DNA from: Sutcliffiella cohnii
GTDB taxonomy: Bacteria > Bacillota > Bacilli > Bacillales > Bacillaceae_I
Reading direction: 5' to 3'
NCBI RefSeq assembly: GCF_002250055.1
Contig: NZ_CP018866.1
Span: 4,336,869 to 4,400,868 of the forward strand
Length of the DNA stretch: 64,000 nt
How positions within the stretch are numbered: the first letter of the stretch is position 1; the number at the start of each line of letters is the position of its first letter. The position numbers were made by a program, and so were the translations under genes. The notes under the pieces were generated by a model that ran no database searches, was not told where the DNA came from, and saw only the letters and a program-made list of their open reading frames with translations. Shown one piece after another: positions 25,125-35,827 of this stretch.

Positions 25125-26666
25125 TTACTGACCAGGTAGAAAGAAATCATATAAAATATTGAAATAGTTGTGGAAAAAGTCTAGAGCGATATTAGGCATA
25201 ATACCTAAAATAACCGTTCCAATCACTCCTATTACTAATACAATCCACATTGGAACTGGTATGTTTACTTTTTCCTCGTCTGCTGTTGGACGGAAGAACA
25301 TTTGCGTCATAATACCGAAATAGTAGACATACGATACGACCGTTGTTGCAATTAAAACCGATGCTAATACGTAAGCATTCGACGGTTCCGAAATAGCCGA
25401 GATGAAAATATTTACTTTCGCGATAAAACCAGCTGTTCCTGGAATTCCAGCGAGTGATAGTAAAAAGATCGACATAATTACTGCTAATGCTGGTGAACGG
25501 CGATAAAGTCCCGCAAAAACACTAACATCTTCCGTCCCGTACTTCGTTGTGACGATTTGAACGACTGCGAATGCTCCGATGCTCATAAATAAGTAGGCTA
25601 ATAAGTAGAACCAAATCGCATCAAACATGTATAAGAAGTTTAACGTTGTAACCGCAACGAGGATGTAACCTGCGTGCCCAATGCTCGAGTACGCAAGCAT
25701 ACGCTTTACGTTTCGTTGACGTAGAGCAACAACGTTACCGATAACCATCGATGCTACTGCAATAATTGCTAAAAATTCTTGAAGCGATAAAAACATCGAT
25801 GTTTCTCCACCTTCAGCAGGTGTCATGATAAATAGCGTAACGAAAATACGTAATACAATAACAAATCCTGCTGCTTTGGAAACAACTCCTAAAAACGCGG
25901 CGACTGGAGTTGGTGCACCTTCATACACGTCTGGTGCCCACATATGAAACGGCACTGTTGCGAGCTTAAAGGAAAGTCCTACAAACATCATAATAAAACC
26001 GATTAGCAACATATGCTGTAATTCTGTTGCATATGCTTGCATTAAAATTTGTTGCATTTCTAACAGGTTTGTTGTTCCTGTTAAACCGAATACGTAACTC
26101 ATCCCAAATAACGTAATCGCAGTTGCGATGGCTCCGTTTATCACATATTTCATCGCTGATTCATTCGAAGGTCCATGGTATTTACGGATGCCAGCTAATA
26201 TATAGGACGATAATGATAATAGCTCTAGTCCGATAAATAATGTAATTAAGTCTCCACTTGATGCCATGAACATCGTACCGAGGAGGGCCGTTAAAAATAA
26301 GTAATAAAACTCTCCCCTGTAAGTTTTTATTCCTTCTTTCGGTTCATAACTAATGGCCATTAACATCACAAGTGCAGAACCGATGAGGAGCAGAAGCTTA
26401 AAGCTTTGTGCAAAGCTATCTAAACGAAACGTTTCATGCAGAATCGATGTTACTTTTGGTTGGCCAGCTCCCACGCTTTCAAATGTACCGACTAAAAAGC
26501 CAATTGCTACGAGAATTCCTGCAAATCCAATCCAGCCAAGATAGCGGCGATCAAACTCTTTTTTCAGAAATAAATCGAGTAGTGAAAGAAGGGTTGCAAC
26601 ACCAAGGATGATGAATTCTGGCATCATAGCGCCCCAATCAAAGCTGAGTAAAGTTTCTATATCCAT
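25125..26666 (-). CDS. nuoN: Complex I subunit N
   Basis: 513 residues, about 14 helices; antiporter-like proton-pumping subunit of respiratory complex I. Key features: LLSLSSYILAGIRKYHGPSNESAMKYV (LSSYILAGIRKYHGPSNESA) and KLATVPFHMWAPDVYEGAPT (broken helix TM7 region with conserved Lys and Pro). Last gene of the operon, 7 nt after nuoM. Confidence 0.95.
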   Translation of the reverse strand: MDIETLLSFDWGAMMPEFIILGVATLLSLLDLFLKKEFDRRYLGWIGFAGILVAIGFLVGTFESVGAGQPKVTSILHETFRLDSFAQSFKLLLLIGSALVMLMAISYEPKEGIKTYRGEFYYLFLTALLGTMFMASSGDLITLFIGLELLSLSSYILAGIRKYHGPSNESAMKYVINGAIATAITLFGMSYVFGLTGTTNLLEMQQILMQAYATELQHMLLIGFIMMFVGLSFKLATVPFHMWAPDVYEGAPTPVAAFLGVVSKAAGFVIVLRIFVTLFIMTPAEGGETSMFLSLQEFLAIIAVASMVIGNVVALRQRNVKRMLAYSSIGHAGYILVAVTTLNFLYMFDAIWFYLLAYLFMSIGAFAVVQIVTTKYGTEDVSVFAGLYRRSPALAVIMSIFLLSLAGIPGTAGFIAKVNIFISAISEPSNAYVLASVLIATTVVSYVYYFGIMTQMFFRPTADEEKVNIPVPMWIVLVIGVIGTVILGIMPNIALDFFHNYFNILYDFFLPGQ

Positions 26667-26673
26667 CTCCTAT

Positions 26674-28200
26674 TCACCCTCCTAACCCTAACATAATGGC
26701 TTCTATTGTTGCTTGTAACGGATAAACTAAAATATTTGGATACACACCTATTAATACAATAAAGAACACTAATACAAGCACTGGAACATATTCAGCTCCG
26801 CGCATATCGACTACTTTTTCGCTATAGTCGATTGGCTTACCGAATGTGATTCGAAGTACTGCTCGTAAAAGGTAAGCAGCCGTTAAAATAATCCCTAACG
26901 CACCAACTGCGGCGATAATCGGCTCTTTTTGGAATAATCCTAAAAATGCCATAAATTCACTAACGAATCCACTCATCCCTGGCAACCCAAGGGAAGCAAG
27001 TGCTCCAACTAGGAAAAATCCAGCCGTAATTGGCATTACTTTCGCTAAACCACCAAGTTTTTCGATATTCGTTGTACCTACACGCTCATACATTACTCCA
27101 ATGAGGAAGAAGAGAAGCGCTGCAATAAATCCGTGAGAAACGACTTGGAATATTGCTCCTTGAATTCCAGCTTCGTTTAATGCCGATAATCCAATTAGTA
27201 CGATTCCCATATGCGAAATACTTGAATAAGCAAGAACCATTTTAAACTCCGTTTGAATGAGCGCTAAAAACGCACCGTACAGTAAGTTAACAACCCCGAG
27301 TATCGCTAAAATAACAGAGAGACTAGCAAATTGTTCTGGAAAAATATTTAATCCGAAACGAATTAACCCGTATGCTCCAATTTTCAATAATACACCTGCA
27401 TGAAGCATAACGATCGACGGTGGTGCTTGTACGTGTACTTTTAACATCCAGCTATGTAGCGGGACGATTGGTAACTTAATACCGAATGCAACGAGTAAAG
27501 CAATTAATAGTCCCATTTTAAAGGAATCTGTTAAAGGAACGATCCCGCTATTACTTGTCACAATTTGTGTAATTTCCGCGATATTCATCGTACCTGTTTT
27601 TGTATAAAGGACGATAAATACGATTAATAAAATAGCTGAACCGAGTCCGTTATAAACTAAAAATCGATAAGCGGCATTTTCCTTTTCAAAATAACCCCAT
27701 TTTCCGATAAGGAAGAACATCGGTATTAACGTAATTTCAAAGAAAATGAAGAATAATAGTAAGTTTTCAGCAGCAAATACTCCAAGCATCCCAACTTGTA
27801 AAAGTAAGAATAGTAGAAAGTAGCCTTTCCATTCTTTTTTAATATGAATGGAAGCGATAGCTGCTAGAGTTGAAAGAACTGCTGTTAATAGGATCATCAC
27901 GAGTGAAAAGCCGTTTAATCCTAATTCATACGGTATTCCTAAAAATACATCTGGCCCATAAAATTCCGATATAAATCGTGGGCTTCCAATTTGAAACCAG
28001 CTACGATTTTCTGCAAATTGTGTAAGCTCTGTACCGCCTCTAAACTGGAAGTACGCGATAAACGCTAATAGTAAGGATGGTAGCGTCGCTAAAACTCCAA
28101 CCGTTTTAATTAGCTTTTCATTTGTTTTTGGTAAGAAGAAAAGCACTACCATACCGATTAGTGGGGCAAATATTAATAGAGATAAGAAGTAGTTACTCAT
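26674..28200 (-). CDS. nuoM: Complex I subunit M
   Basis: 508 residues, about 14 helices. Landmarks: FFEITLIPMFFLIGKWGY (conserved Glu in TM5), GIKLPIVPLHSWMLKVHVQA (Lys in TM7, HSWLPxAHxxAP motif), VLAYSSISHMG. The start overlaps the nuoL stop by 4 nt. Antiporter-like proton channel of the membrane arm. Confidence 0.96.
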   Translation of the reverse strand: MSNYFLSLLIFAPLIGMVVLFFLPKTNEKLIKTVGVLATLPSLLLAFIAYFQFRGGTELTQFAENRSWFQIGSPRFISEFYGPDVFLGIPYELGLNGFSLVMILLTAVLSTLAAIASIHIKKEWKGYFLLFLLLQVGMLGVFAAENLLLFFIFFEITLIPMFFLIGKWGYFEKENAAYRFLVYNGLGSAILLIVFIVLYTKTGTMNIAEITQIVTSNSGIVPLTDSFKMGLLIALLVAFGIKLPIVPLHSWMLKVHVQAPPSIVMLHAGVLLKIGAYGLIRFGLNIFPEQFASLSVILAILGVVNLLYGAFLALIQTEFKMVLAYSSISHMGIVLIGLSALNEAGIQGAIFQVVSHGFIAALLFFLIGVMYERVGTTNIEKLGGLAKVMPITAGFFLVGALASLGLPGMSGFVSEFMAFLGLFQKEPIIAAVGALGIILTAAYLLRAVLRITFGKPIDYSEKVVDMRGAEYVPVLVLVFFIVLIGVYPNILVYPLQATIEAIMLGLGG

Positions 28201-30065
28201 CCGATATACCCCCCTACTAACGCAAAGATGACTAATAATACTGCTAAACCGACAAACGCGACAGCACCGTACGTTTGTGTTTGACCGTTTTGCATTTTCG
28301 AACCTATTTTACCGAGCGTTTGCGTAAAAGAAGCAATTCCTTTCATCGTTCCTTGTACGAGGAATTCATCGATATATTTAAAGAATAGACCGATCACTTT
28401 TGACCCGTATACAAACGTCCCTTTGTAAAGCTCATCTATCCAATATTTGTTGTATAACATGCTATACGCTGCAGGAGCTCCTTCGCTGAAATAGTCACGC
28501 GGAATGGACCCTTTATTGTACATAAAGTAAGCTAACGCAATTCCTGCGAACGATACTAACGTTGCCACAATCATGATCCAAGCTGGACCTGAAATATGTG
28601 CTGGTCCATAGAGAACCGTTCCTTCTGTAAGCCAATCGCCTAAATGATGACCGAACCACGGTGTATTAATAAACCCTGCTCCTACTGCTAAAACAGCAAG
28701 AACAATCATCGGGATTGTCATGACAGATGGTGATTCGTGAACATGACGTTGATCTCCACGACTCTTTCCTGTAAACACCATGAAGAATAAGCGGAACATA
28801 TAAAAAGCTGTAAAAAATGCAGCAATTAGTGCAATGATGAATAAGAACGGATTACCGTTTACCCATGCTGCTATTAAAATTTCCTCTTTACTAAAGAAAC
28901 CTGAGAATAGCGGGAATCCACTAATCGCTAACGTACCGATTAAAAAGAGTATCCCAGTTAAGCGCATTTTGCTCCATAATCCGCCGAGTTCTTCTACATT
29001 TTGTGATTGAGCAGCGTGGATGACACTTCCGGCTGCAAGGAATAAAAGTGCTTTGAAGAACGCATGTGTCGTTAAATGGAAAACACCTGCAACATATCCA
29101 GCAGCACCTAGAGCAAGCATCATAAATCCAAGCTGACTGACAGTTGAATAGGCTAACACTCGTTTAATGTCTTTTTGCACAAGACCGATTGAGGCTGCAA
29201 AAATGGCTGTAAATGCCCCAACAATTGCTACTGTCATCATTGCAGCTTCACTTGCATTAAATAGCGGGAATAGTGTTGCTACTAAGTAAACCCCTGCTGC
29301 TACCATTGTCGCTGCATGGATTAAAGCAGAAACTGGTGTTGGACCTTCCATCGCATCTGGTAGCCAAGTATGTAACGGAAACTGACCAGATTTCCCAATT
29401 GCCCCAACGAAAATAAGAATCGCAATGAGCGTTATCATTTCGTAGGAAATAGCACCCGCTTCTAAACTAGCAAATATATCACGATATTCGAAGCTGCCAA
29501 CTTGCCAGAATAATAGAATGATCCCGATGAATAATCCTACATCCCCGATACGCGTCATAATAAACGCTTTTTTCGCAGCGGCTTTCGCTTCATCATGGTA
29601 AAAATAAAATCCGATTAATAAAAATGAACCGACCCCAACTAATTCCCAAAAAATATAAAGTTGTAAAAGGTTCGGTGATAAAACTAGTGCCAGCATCGCA
29701 AAGGTGAAAAGACCTAAATAGGAATAGTACACTGGAAAACGGCCTTCCCCGTGCATATAGCCTTTAGAGTAAATATGTACGAGTAAGCTGACTAATGACA
29801 CTACGAAAAGCATTAATGCATTTAATTGATTTACTTCAAATCCCGCTGTAAGCTGTACATCTCCAATCGTTAACCAAGTAAATGATTGATAATATGTTGG
29901 TGCTGATAGCCGATCCCATAATACTAATGTAGATAGAACGAATGATACGAGTGTGAGCGCAATACCGATATACGCACTCGATTCTTTCAGTTTTTTACCT
30001 ACTAGTAATAATAGGATAAAGGAGATCAGCGGAAAAAGCGGGATAAGCCAAGCATTCTCCATCAT
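28197..30065 (-). CDS. nuoL: Complex I subunit L
   Basis: 622 residues with about 15-16 helices including the C-terminal lateral helix region. Motifs: FWELVGVGSFLLIGFYF (TM5 Glu), GKSGQFPLHTWLPDAMEGPT (TM7/8 Lys-His), HAATMVAAGVYL, VLAYSTVSQLGFMM. It caps the membrane arm. Overlaps nuoM by 4 nt; 73 nt separate it from nuoK. Confidence 0.96.
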   Translation of the reverse strand: MMENAWLIPLFPLISFILLLLVGKKLKESSAYIGIALTLVSFVLSTLVLWDRLSAPTYYQSFTWLTIGDVQLTAGFEVNQLNALMLFVVSLVSLLVHIYSKGYMHGEGRFPVYYSYLGLFTFAMLALVLSPNLLQLYIFWELVGVGSFLLIGFYFYHDEAKAAAKKAFIMTRIGDVGLFIGIILLFWQVGSFEYRDIFASLEAGAISYEMITLIAILIFVGAIGKSGQFPLHTWLPDAMEGPTPVSALIHAATMVAAGVYLVATLFPLFNASEAAMMTVAIVGAFTAIFAASIGLVQKDIKRVLAYSTVSQLGFMMLALGAAGYVAGVFHLTTHAFFKALLFLAAGSVIHAAQSQNVEELGGLWSKMRLTGILFLIGTLAISGFPLFSGFFSKEEILIAAWVNGNPFLFIIALIAAFFTAFYMFRLFFMVFTGKSRGDQRHVHESPSVMTIPMIVLAVLAVGAGFINTPWFGHHLGDWLTEGTVLYGPAHISGPAWIMIVATLVSFAGIALAYFMYNKGSIPRDYFSEGAPAAYSMLYNKYWIDELYKGTFVYGSKVIGLFFKYIDEFLVQGTMKGIASFTQTLGKIGSKMQNGQTQTYGAVAFVGLAVLLVIFALVGGYIG

Positions 30066-30138
30066 CGTATCAAATCCCCTTCTCTATTCACGAGGCTATG
30101 TTACCTCATGCTTTCTCAAACAAGTTCTTCCACTGTTT

Positions 30139-30453
30139 TTAATGCTTCAATGAATTCATTTCATCGACATTGACGGTACGACGGTTGCGATAAAGTGCAA
30201 TGAGTATTGCTATTCCTACTGCAACTTCTGCCGCTGCGACCGTTATGACAAACAGGGAGAAAACTTGCCCTGTAATCGATGGGTTCATCCCAAATTTACT
30301 AAATGCGACTAAGTTGATGTTCACTGCATTTAGCATTAGCTCGATTGAAATGAGTACAATGACGACATTTCGTTTTGTAAATGCACCGTATAGGCCGATA
30401 CAAAACAAAATAAGTGCTAGCACGAGGTAGGCTGATAAAGGTACACTGCTCAT
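30139..30453 (-). CDS. nuoK: Complex I subunit K
   Basis: 104 residues, three helices. The two conserved Glu residues lie in [17 protein letters not shown] (TM2) and [20 protein letters not shown] (TM3), which form part of the central proton path. Overlaps nuoJ by 4 nt. Confidence 0.95.
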   Translation of the reverse strand: MSSVPLSAYLVLALILFCIGLYGAFTKRNVVIVLISIELMLNAVNINLVAFSKFGMNPSITGQVFSLFVITVAAAEVAVGIAILIALYRNRRTVNVDEMNSLKH

Positions 30454-30965
30454 TTATCTTTCGCCTCCTCTTCTTCATCATCCCGTTTTGCTAATACAAT
30501 AGCCCCAATTAAAGCTACTAATAGTAAAACAGACGTTAATTCAAACGGAATAACGTAATGTGCATAAATCGCTAGTCCAATTTGCTCCGTATTGTTTACG
30601 TGTAACTCCGTTGCTTGTTCTCCTAGCTCTAAATTATAAATACCGAAATACGTAACAGCTGCGAAACCAAGGATACCGACAAAGACGAGTAGTTTTCGGC
30701 CTACACTTGAAGTTTCACTATGGTCGTTGTGACGCGTTAACATGATTCCGAATAAAATAATAATTGTGACCGCACCTGAATATATAAGGATTTGTGCAGC
30801 TGCTACAAACTCTGCCGAAAGAAGAACGTAAATACCTGCAATACTTATGAATGTAAACACTAAGGAAACAACCATGTGTACTACTTTCGTAAGATTGAGC
30901 ATCAGCACGGCGCCAGCGATTGCAACAAGTGCTAAACATAAGAATATGAGAAATTCTCCGCTCAT
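30450..30965 (-). CDS. nuoJ: Complex I subunit J
   Basis: 171 residues, five helices: [20 protein letters not shown] is the family signature (TM3 pi-bulge region). C-terminus is highly charged ([12 protein letters not shown]). Overlaps nuoI and nuoK by 4 nt each. Confidence 0.95.
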   Translation of the reverse strand: MSGEFLIFLCLALVAIAGAVLMLNLTKVVHMVVSLVFTFISIAGIYVLLSAEFVAAAQILIYSGAVTIIILFGIMLTRHNDHSETSSVGRKLLVFVGILGFAAVTYFGIYNLELGEQATELHVNNTEQIGLAIYAHYVIPFELTSVLLLVALIGAIVLAKRDDEEEEAKDK

Positions 30966-31381
30966 GCTTTATTCTCCCTTCGGACGTTTGTATCATTTTC
31001 ATCTAGCCATTCTAAATCTTTAAATAAACGATCTCTACTATATTCTGCAAGCTCGAAGTTATTTGTCATGACAATCGCCTCTGTCGGACAAACTTCTGTA
31101 CATAAGTCGCATAAAATACAAATTTCAAAGTTAATATCGTACGTATCGATGATTTTTCCTTTTTTGTTTGGGTCTGGATGTTTTTTACCCGTTAGCTGAA
31201 TGCAATCAGTTGGACAAATGTTGGCACACTGATTACAAACGATACATTTTTCCGGGTAAAACTTTTGAATACCTCGAAAACGATCAGGTAGTGGAAGCGG
31301 TTCTTCCGGGTAATTATACGTTACTTTTTTCATAGTTAAGTTTTTAAGGGTATACTTCAAACCTTTTGCAAGACCGCGCAT
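30962..31381 (-). CDS. nuoI: Complex I subunit I (2 x 4Fe-4S ferredoxin)
   Basis: 139 residues with two tetranuclear clusters: CIVCNQCANICPTDC (about 45-60) and CILCDLCTEVCPTEAI (about 88-103), the N6a/N6b relay to NuoB. Start ATG with AGGGGTGA. In a complex with no NuoEFG these clusters probably face whatever electron donor docks there. Confidence 0.95.
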   Translation of the reverse strand: MRGLAKGLKYTLKNLTMKKVTYNYPEEPLPLPDRFRGIQKFYPEKCIVCNQCANICPTDCIQLTGKKHPDPNKKGKIIDTYDINFEICILCDLCTEVCPTEAIVMTNNFELAEYSRDRLFKDLEWLDENDTNVRRENKA

Positions 31382-31424
31382 TTCGCTTCACCCCTACATT
31401 TTTTTCCCGATAAAACGGGCTTAT

Positions 31425-32435
31425 TTACTTAAAGAAAATTTCTTTAATAATTGCTGTGACGAAAATATTTGCTAATGCTACTGGTAATAGTACTTTCCAA
31501 CCGAACTCCATTAAATGATCCGCTCTCAAACGAGGGAACGTTACACGGAACCAGATTAGTAGGAAGACGACAAAACTGAACTTCAGTGCAAACCATACGC
31601 CTGCCGGAATGAATCCTAAAAATTCGAATGGTGGTAACCATCCACCGAAAAATAATACCGTTGTTAGCGCAGCCATCGCGAATAAATAAACGTACTCTGC
31701 AAGCATGAAGAATGCCCAACGGAACCCTGAATACTCAACGTGATAACCAGCAACTAGTTCTGATTCTGCCTCTGGTAAGTCAAATGGTGTACGGTTTAAT
31801 TCTGCCACTGATGCAATAAGGAATATTAAAAACCCTACCGGTTGAAGAATAATGAACCAAGCTGTCTCCCCTTGCATTAGGACGATATCGTTTAAGTTTA
31901 AACTTCCTGTTAAAAGGATAATTCCGATTACCGACATAACAAGCGGTACTTCGTATGAAATCATTTGGGCCGCCGCGCGCATTCCTCCAAGTAAGGAGTA
32001 TTTGTTGTTGGATGCCCAACCTGCTGCGACTACACCGACTGTTGTAATACCAGAGATGGCAATGTAGTACAATAAGCCAACTCCAATATCCGCAAATTGA
32101 AATTTATCTGTAAAAGGAATAACTGCTAACACCATGAATGCAGGTGTAAAAGCGATAACTGGTGCTAAAATGTAAAGTGGACGATCCGCTAATTTTGGTA
32201 TCGTATCTTCTTTTAAAAGAAGCTTTAAAACGTCGGCTACCGTTTGTAGTAACCCCCATTTCCCACCTACTTGGTTTGGCCCCATCCGTGCTTGCATAAA
32301 TCCCATTACTTTACGCTCTGCTAAAATTCCGTACGTTACGAATCCTAATACAGCTAATAATAGCGCTACCGCTAATCCGAAAAAGATAAAAAAATTCGTT
32401 AAACTAGGAGTAGAATGGAGTAGCTCTTGCATCAT
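31425..32435 (-). CDS. nuoH: Complex I subunit H
   Basis: 336 residues, eight helices; quinone-chamber membrane subunit. Motifs: AERKVMGFMQARMGPNQVGGKWGLLQ (AERKVMGFMQARMGPNQVGG), AELNRTPFDLPEAESELVAG (Glu-rich E-channel loop). The ATG overlaps the stop of nuoD and GGGGAGGTGG lies in the nuoD end. Confidence 0.96.
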   Translation of the reverse strand: MMQELLHSTPSLTNFFIFFGLAVALLLAVLGFVTYGILAERKVMGFMQARMGPNQVGGKWGLLQTVADVLKLLLKEDTIPKLADRPLYILAPVIAFTPAFMVLAVIPFTDKFQFADIGVGLLYYIAISGITTVGVVAAGWASNNKYSLLGGMRAAAQMISYEVPLVMSVIGIILLTGSLNLNDIVLMQGETAWFIILQPVGFLIFLIASVAELNRTPFDLPEAESELVAGYHVEYSGFRWAFFMLAEYVYLFAMAALTTVLFFGGWLPPFEFLGFIPAGVWFALKFSFVVFLLIWFRVTFPRLRADHLMEFGWKVLLPVALANIFVTAIIKEIFFK

Positions 32436-33535
32436 TAGCCATCCACCTCCCCAAGTACGATATCAATTGCACCTAGTATCGTGATTAAGTTAGCCATATT
32501 TTCTCCTTTTAAAAGTTTTGGGAGAATTTGAAGGTTGTAGAAAGATGGTCTACGAAACTTTAATCGATATGGCTCTTTTTTACCATCACTGTTAATGTAG
32601 CAACCAATTTCACCACGAGGCGATTCAATTCTAACGTACGCCTCTCCTTTAGGTGCTTTAATTATTTTCGGTACTTTTGCCATAATTGGACCTTCACTAG
32701 GGAACTGAGCGACCGCTTGCTCGATAATTTTTAATGATTCTTCTATTTCAGCCATGCGTACTTGATATCTAGCCCATGCGTCTCCACCATCTTGAACTGG
32801 AACATCAAAGTCGAAACGATCATAAATCGAATATGGCTCATTTTTGCGAAGATCCCACTTCACACCAGTACAGCGTAAGTTTGCCCCACTTAGTGAGTAT
32901 TGAAGAGCGTCCTCTTTCGTGTAACGTCCAACTCCTTTTACACGGCTTAAGAAAATTTCGTTACCCGTTACTAGTTCGTGGTAGCCTTTCAGTTGTTCGC
33001 GCATATATGGAACAAATTCTTCTACCTTTTCAATCCAGCCTTCAGGCGCATCCCATTTTACGCCTCCTACACGCATGTAGTTAAACGTTAGGCGTGCTCC
33101 AGAAAGCTCATTTAATAGATTAATGATCATTTCTCTTTCACGAAACGCGTAAAGAAAAGGAGATACAGCCCCGATATCTAACAAGTATGTACCGTACCAT
33201 ACAAGGTGGCTCGCGACGCGTCCTAATTCCATTGCAAGTACTCGTAAATATTCCGCTCTTTCCGGAATTTCAATATTCATCATTGTTTCTACTGCATGAC
33301 AGATTACATAGTTGTTTGTCATCGCAGAGAGATAATCCATTCGGTCTGTATACGGAATAATTTGTGTATACTGCAAGTTTTCAGCTAATTTTTCTGTACC
33401 ACGATGAAGGTACCCTATGACAGGTGTAGCTTCTGTAATGATTTCCCCGTCAATTTTTACAACAAGACGAAAAACTCCGTGTGTACTTGGATGCTGAGGT
33501 CCAACGTTTAATAGCATTTCCTCTGTACGAATCAT
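32435..33535 (-). CDS. nuoD: Complex I subunit D (49-kDa)
   Basis: 366 residues, not fused to NuoC. MLLNVGPQHPSTHGVFRL (quinone-site His loop), GYLHRGTEKLAE, GVKWDLRKNEPY and a C-terminal DIVLGEVDG are canonical. Builds the quinone-binding pocket with NuoB. Gap to nuoC 3 nt. Confidence 0.96.
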   Translation of the reverse strand: MIRTEEMLLNVGPQHPSTHGVFRLVVKIDGEIITEATPVIGYLHRGTEKLAENLQYTQIIPYTDRMDYLSAMTNNYVICHAVETMMNIEIPERAEYLRVLAMELGRVASHLVWYGTYLLDIGAVSPFLYAFREREMIINLLNELSGARLTFNYMRVGGVKWDAPEGWIEKVEEFVPYMREQLKGYHELVTGNEIFLSRVKGVGRYTKEDALQYSLSGANLRCTGVKWDLRKNEPYSIYDRFDFDVPVQDGGDAWARYQVRMAEIEESLKIIEQAVAQFPSEGPIMAKVPKIIKAPKGEAYVRIESPRGEIGCYINSDGKKEPYRLKFRRPSFYNLQILPKLLKGENMANLITILGAIDIVLGEVDG

Positions 33536-33538
33536 TTG

Positions 33539-34879
33539 CTACACCTCCACATCAAACGGCTCATAATCTTTACGTAATGGATATCCAACCCAATCATCCG
33601 GCATCATAATTCGCGTTAAGTTCGGATGACCTGTAAAAATAATTCCTAATAAGTCATACGCTTCACGCTCTGGCCAATCTGCTCCCGCCCAAACTGGTTG
33701 GAGAGATGGAATCTCTGGATTGTCCCGGTCTACTTTCACCTTTACAGCAACGGATTGACTATTTTTATAGGAATATAAGTGTATATATATTTCCATATGT
33801 GTCTCAAAATCAGTTCCATGTAACTCAGACAAATATTCAAAACCGAGCTGTTCATTGTATCTTAAGAACTCTGCTAGCTTAAAATAGCTTTCTCGCTTCA
33901 CTATTAATGTTGGCACGTCTTTCGATAGTCTATTAATATAGGACTCTTCAAGCACATCTTCTCCTAAATGCTCTTGAATAACTTTTAAATATTTATCTAA
34001 ATATTTTTGGTTAGGCGATGGCTTTTCCGGTTCCGCTTCTGTTGCCGCTTTGCCGCCTACCTTCGCTGCTGCAGCTGCTTTTGCTTTTGCCGCCGCCGCT
34101 GCTTTTGCCTTTGCTGCTGCGATTGCTTTTGCTTTTTCATCTGATGCGTCTCCGCTAGTTGCTCCGCCGTCACGCTGTTGCTTCGCTAGTGCGGCCGCCT
34201 TTGCTTTCGCCGCCGCTGCTGCTTTTGCTTTTGCTGCTGCAGCCGCTTTTGCTTTTTCATCTGATGGGTCTCCATCAGTTGCTCCACCGTCACGTTTTTG
34301 CTTCGCTAGTGCGGCCGCCTTTGCCTTTGCCGCCGCTGCTGCTTTTGCTTTTGCTAATGCAATTGCTTTTTCCTTGTCATCCGATGCGTCTTCGCTTTCC
34401 TCTGCATCGCCTTCACGTTTTTGCTTCGCTAACGCTGCTGCCTTTGCTTTCGCCGCTGCCGCCGCTTTTGCTTTTGCTAATGCAATTGCTTTTTCCTTGT
34501 CATCATCCGAATCACTACTGCCTGCTTCTGCCTCAGTTGCTTCTTTCGCCTTTTGTTTCGCTAATGCCGCTGCCTTCGCTTTTGCTGCCGCCGCTGCTTT
34601 TTTCTTTGCTAAGTCAAGGTCGCTTTCTTCTTCTGCGGATGGTGCTTCTTCTTGAGTTTCAGCTTCTTTCGCCTTTTGCTTCGCTAGTGCAGCCGCCTTT
34701 GCTTTCGCTGCCGCTGCTGCTTTTTTCTTCGCTAAGTCGAGGTCGCTTTCTTCTTCAGAAGGGGATTCATCCCTTGCTTCTGCTTCTTCTTGTTTAGCTT
34801 TCATTTTAGCAAGAGCTGCCGCTTTCGCCTTCGCAGCTGCTTCCTTCTTTAATTCTTCTAAACTTTTCTCATCGCTCAT
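33539..34879 (-). CDS. nuoC: Complex I subunit C with long Ala/Lys-rich extension
   Basis: 446 residues. Only about the last 160 are the NuoC (30-kDa) domain, with [13 protein letters not shown] and [20 protein letters not shown] followed by [11 protein letters not shown]. The first 280 are six degenerate blocks of about 40 residues, each a basic Ala-rich stretch ([19 protein letters not shown]) and an acidic Ser/Asp/Glu linker (e.g. [10 protein letters not shown]). The pattern predicts long charged helices. Normal bacterial NuoC is about 150-220 residues. The DNA is correspondingly repetitive. Start ATG, 3 nt after nuoB. Confidence 0.93.
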   Translation of the reverse strand: MSDEKSLEELKKEAAAKAKAAALAKMKAKQEEAEARDESPSEEESDLDLAKKKAAAAAKAKAAALAKQKAKEAETQEEAPSAEEESDLDLAKKKAAAAAKAKAAALAKQKAKEATEAEAGSSDSDDDKEKAIALAKAKAAAAAKAKAAALAKQKREGDAEESEDASDDKEKAIALAKAKAAAAAKAKAAALAKQKRDGGATDGDPSDEKAKAAAAAKAKAAAAAKAKAAALAKQQRDGGATSGDASDEKAKAIAAAKAKAAAAAKAKAAAAAKVGGKAATEAEPEKPSPNQKYLDKYLKVIQEHLGEDVLEESYINRLSKDVPTLIVKRESYFKLAEFLRYNEQLGFEYLSELHGTDFETHMEIYIHLYSYKNSQSVAVKVKVDRDNPEIPSLQPVWAGADWPEREAYDLLGIIFTGHPNLTRIMMPDDWVGYPLRKDYEPFDVEV

Positions 34880-34882
34880 GGA

Positions 34883-35395
34883 CTAGATCACCTTCTTCCC
34901 AGTCTTTGCTTCATAGCGAATCTTTTCTCTCAGTTTGTTAATTCCATAAATAAGAGCCGCAGGATTTGGAGGACAACCTGGAATATATACGTCAACCGGT
35001 ACTATTTGGTCCACTCCTTTTACTACGGAATAGGATTTAATATATGGACCGCCAGCAGTCGCACAGGACCCCATCGCTATGACCCATTTCGGCTCAGGCA
35101 TTTGATCATATAAACGTTTTAAAACAGGCGCCATTTTTTTCGTAACGGTACCTGATACAATCATGCAATCTGACTGACGAGGAGATGTACGGAAAAACGA
35201 CCCAAAACGATCTAAGTCGTAGTGAGACGATCCAACTCCCATCATTTCAATTGCACAACAAGCTAAACCAAACGTCATTGGCCAAATTGAATTACTTCGC
35301 GCCCATGCTTTTAGCTCTTCTAACGTGGTAAGAAATACAGTTTGCTTTAACTCTTCCATTTCCTCTGGTGAAATATTCTCTAAATTTAGGTCCAT
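34883..35395 (-). CDS. nuoB: Complex I subunit B (N2 cluster)
   Basis: 170 residues. Cys ligands of cluster N2: [26 protein letters not shown] and [13 protein letters not shown]. Start placed at ATG 35395 ([12 protein letters not shown]) with AAGAAGGTG upstream; this ATG overlaps the last 10 nt of nuoA. The longer frame to 35416 would lie fully inside nuoA and include the ribosome binding site. Confidence 0.95.
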   Translation of the reverse strand: MDLNLENISPEEMEELKQTVFLTTLEELKAWARSNSIWPMTFGLACCAIEMMGVGSSHYDLDRFGSFFRTSPRQSDCMIVSGTVTKKMAPVLKRLYDQMPEPKWVIAMGSCATAGGPYIKSYSVVKGVDQIVPVDVYIPGCPPNPAALIYGINKLREKIRYEAKTGKKVI

Positions 35396-35760
35396 TTTAA
35401 CACCTTCTTCTTCCATGCATAGATAAGTCCGATAAGAAGCATAACAACGAAGATAAGCATTTCAATTAATGCAAAGACTCCTAGCTTCTCATAAGCAACA
35501 GCCCATGGATATAAAAATACGGTTTCTACATCAAAGATGACAAACAGTAATGCGAAAATGTAATATCGAACATTAAACTGAACACGTGAATCGTGAAACG
35601 GGTCGATACCACTTTCATACGTTGTTTGCTTTGCTGCGTTTGGAGCATGTGGTCTTAAAAACCTACCTGCCGTTAAAGCAACGATAGGAAGTAACACGCC
35701 TAATAGCAAGAACACGATCACAATCAAATAGTTATTTTGATATAAGTTAAGTAGACTCAT
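35386..35760 (-). CDS. nuoA: Complex I subunit A
   Basis: 124 residues, three helices; [20 protein letters not shown] and [18 protein letters not shown] are the family signatures. First gene of the operon. Start at ATG 35760 ([10 protein letters not shown]), with TTGGAGGGGG upstream; the longer frame to 35784 contains that site. Confidence 0.95.
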   Translation of the reverse strand: MSLLNLYQNNYLIVIVFLLLGVLLPIVALTAGRFLRPHAPNAAKQTTYESGIDPFHDSRVQFNVRYYIFALLFVIFDVETVFLYPWAVAYEKLGVFALIEMLIFVVMLLIGLIYAWKKKVLKWT

Positions 35761-35827
35761 GCCGCCCCCTCCAAAGCTTTTCATTTTTTCAAATTCATCT
35801 GAATATTAAATAATGTAACCGATAACA

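Noticed and set aside
34050-34797. Long plus-strand frames opposite nuoC
   Set aside because: Shadow of the Ala/Lys codon repeats of NuoC; the nuoC frame has operon context and a conserved domain.
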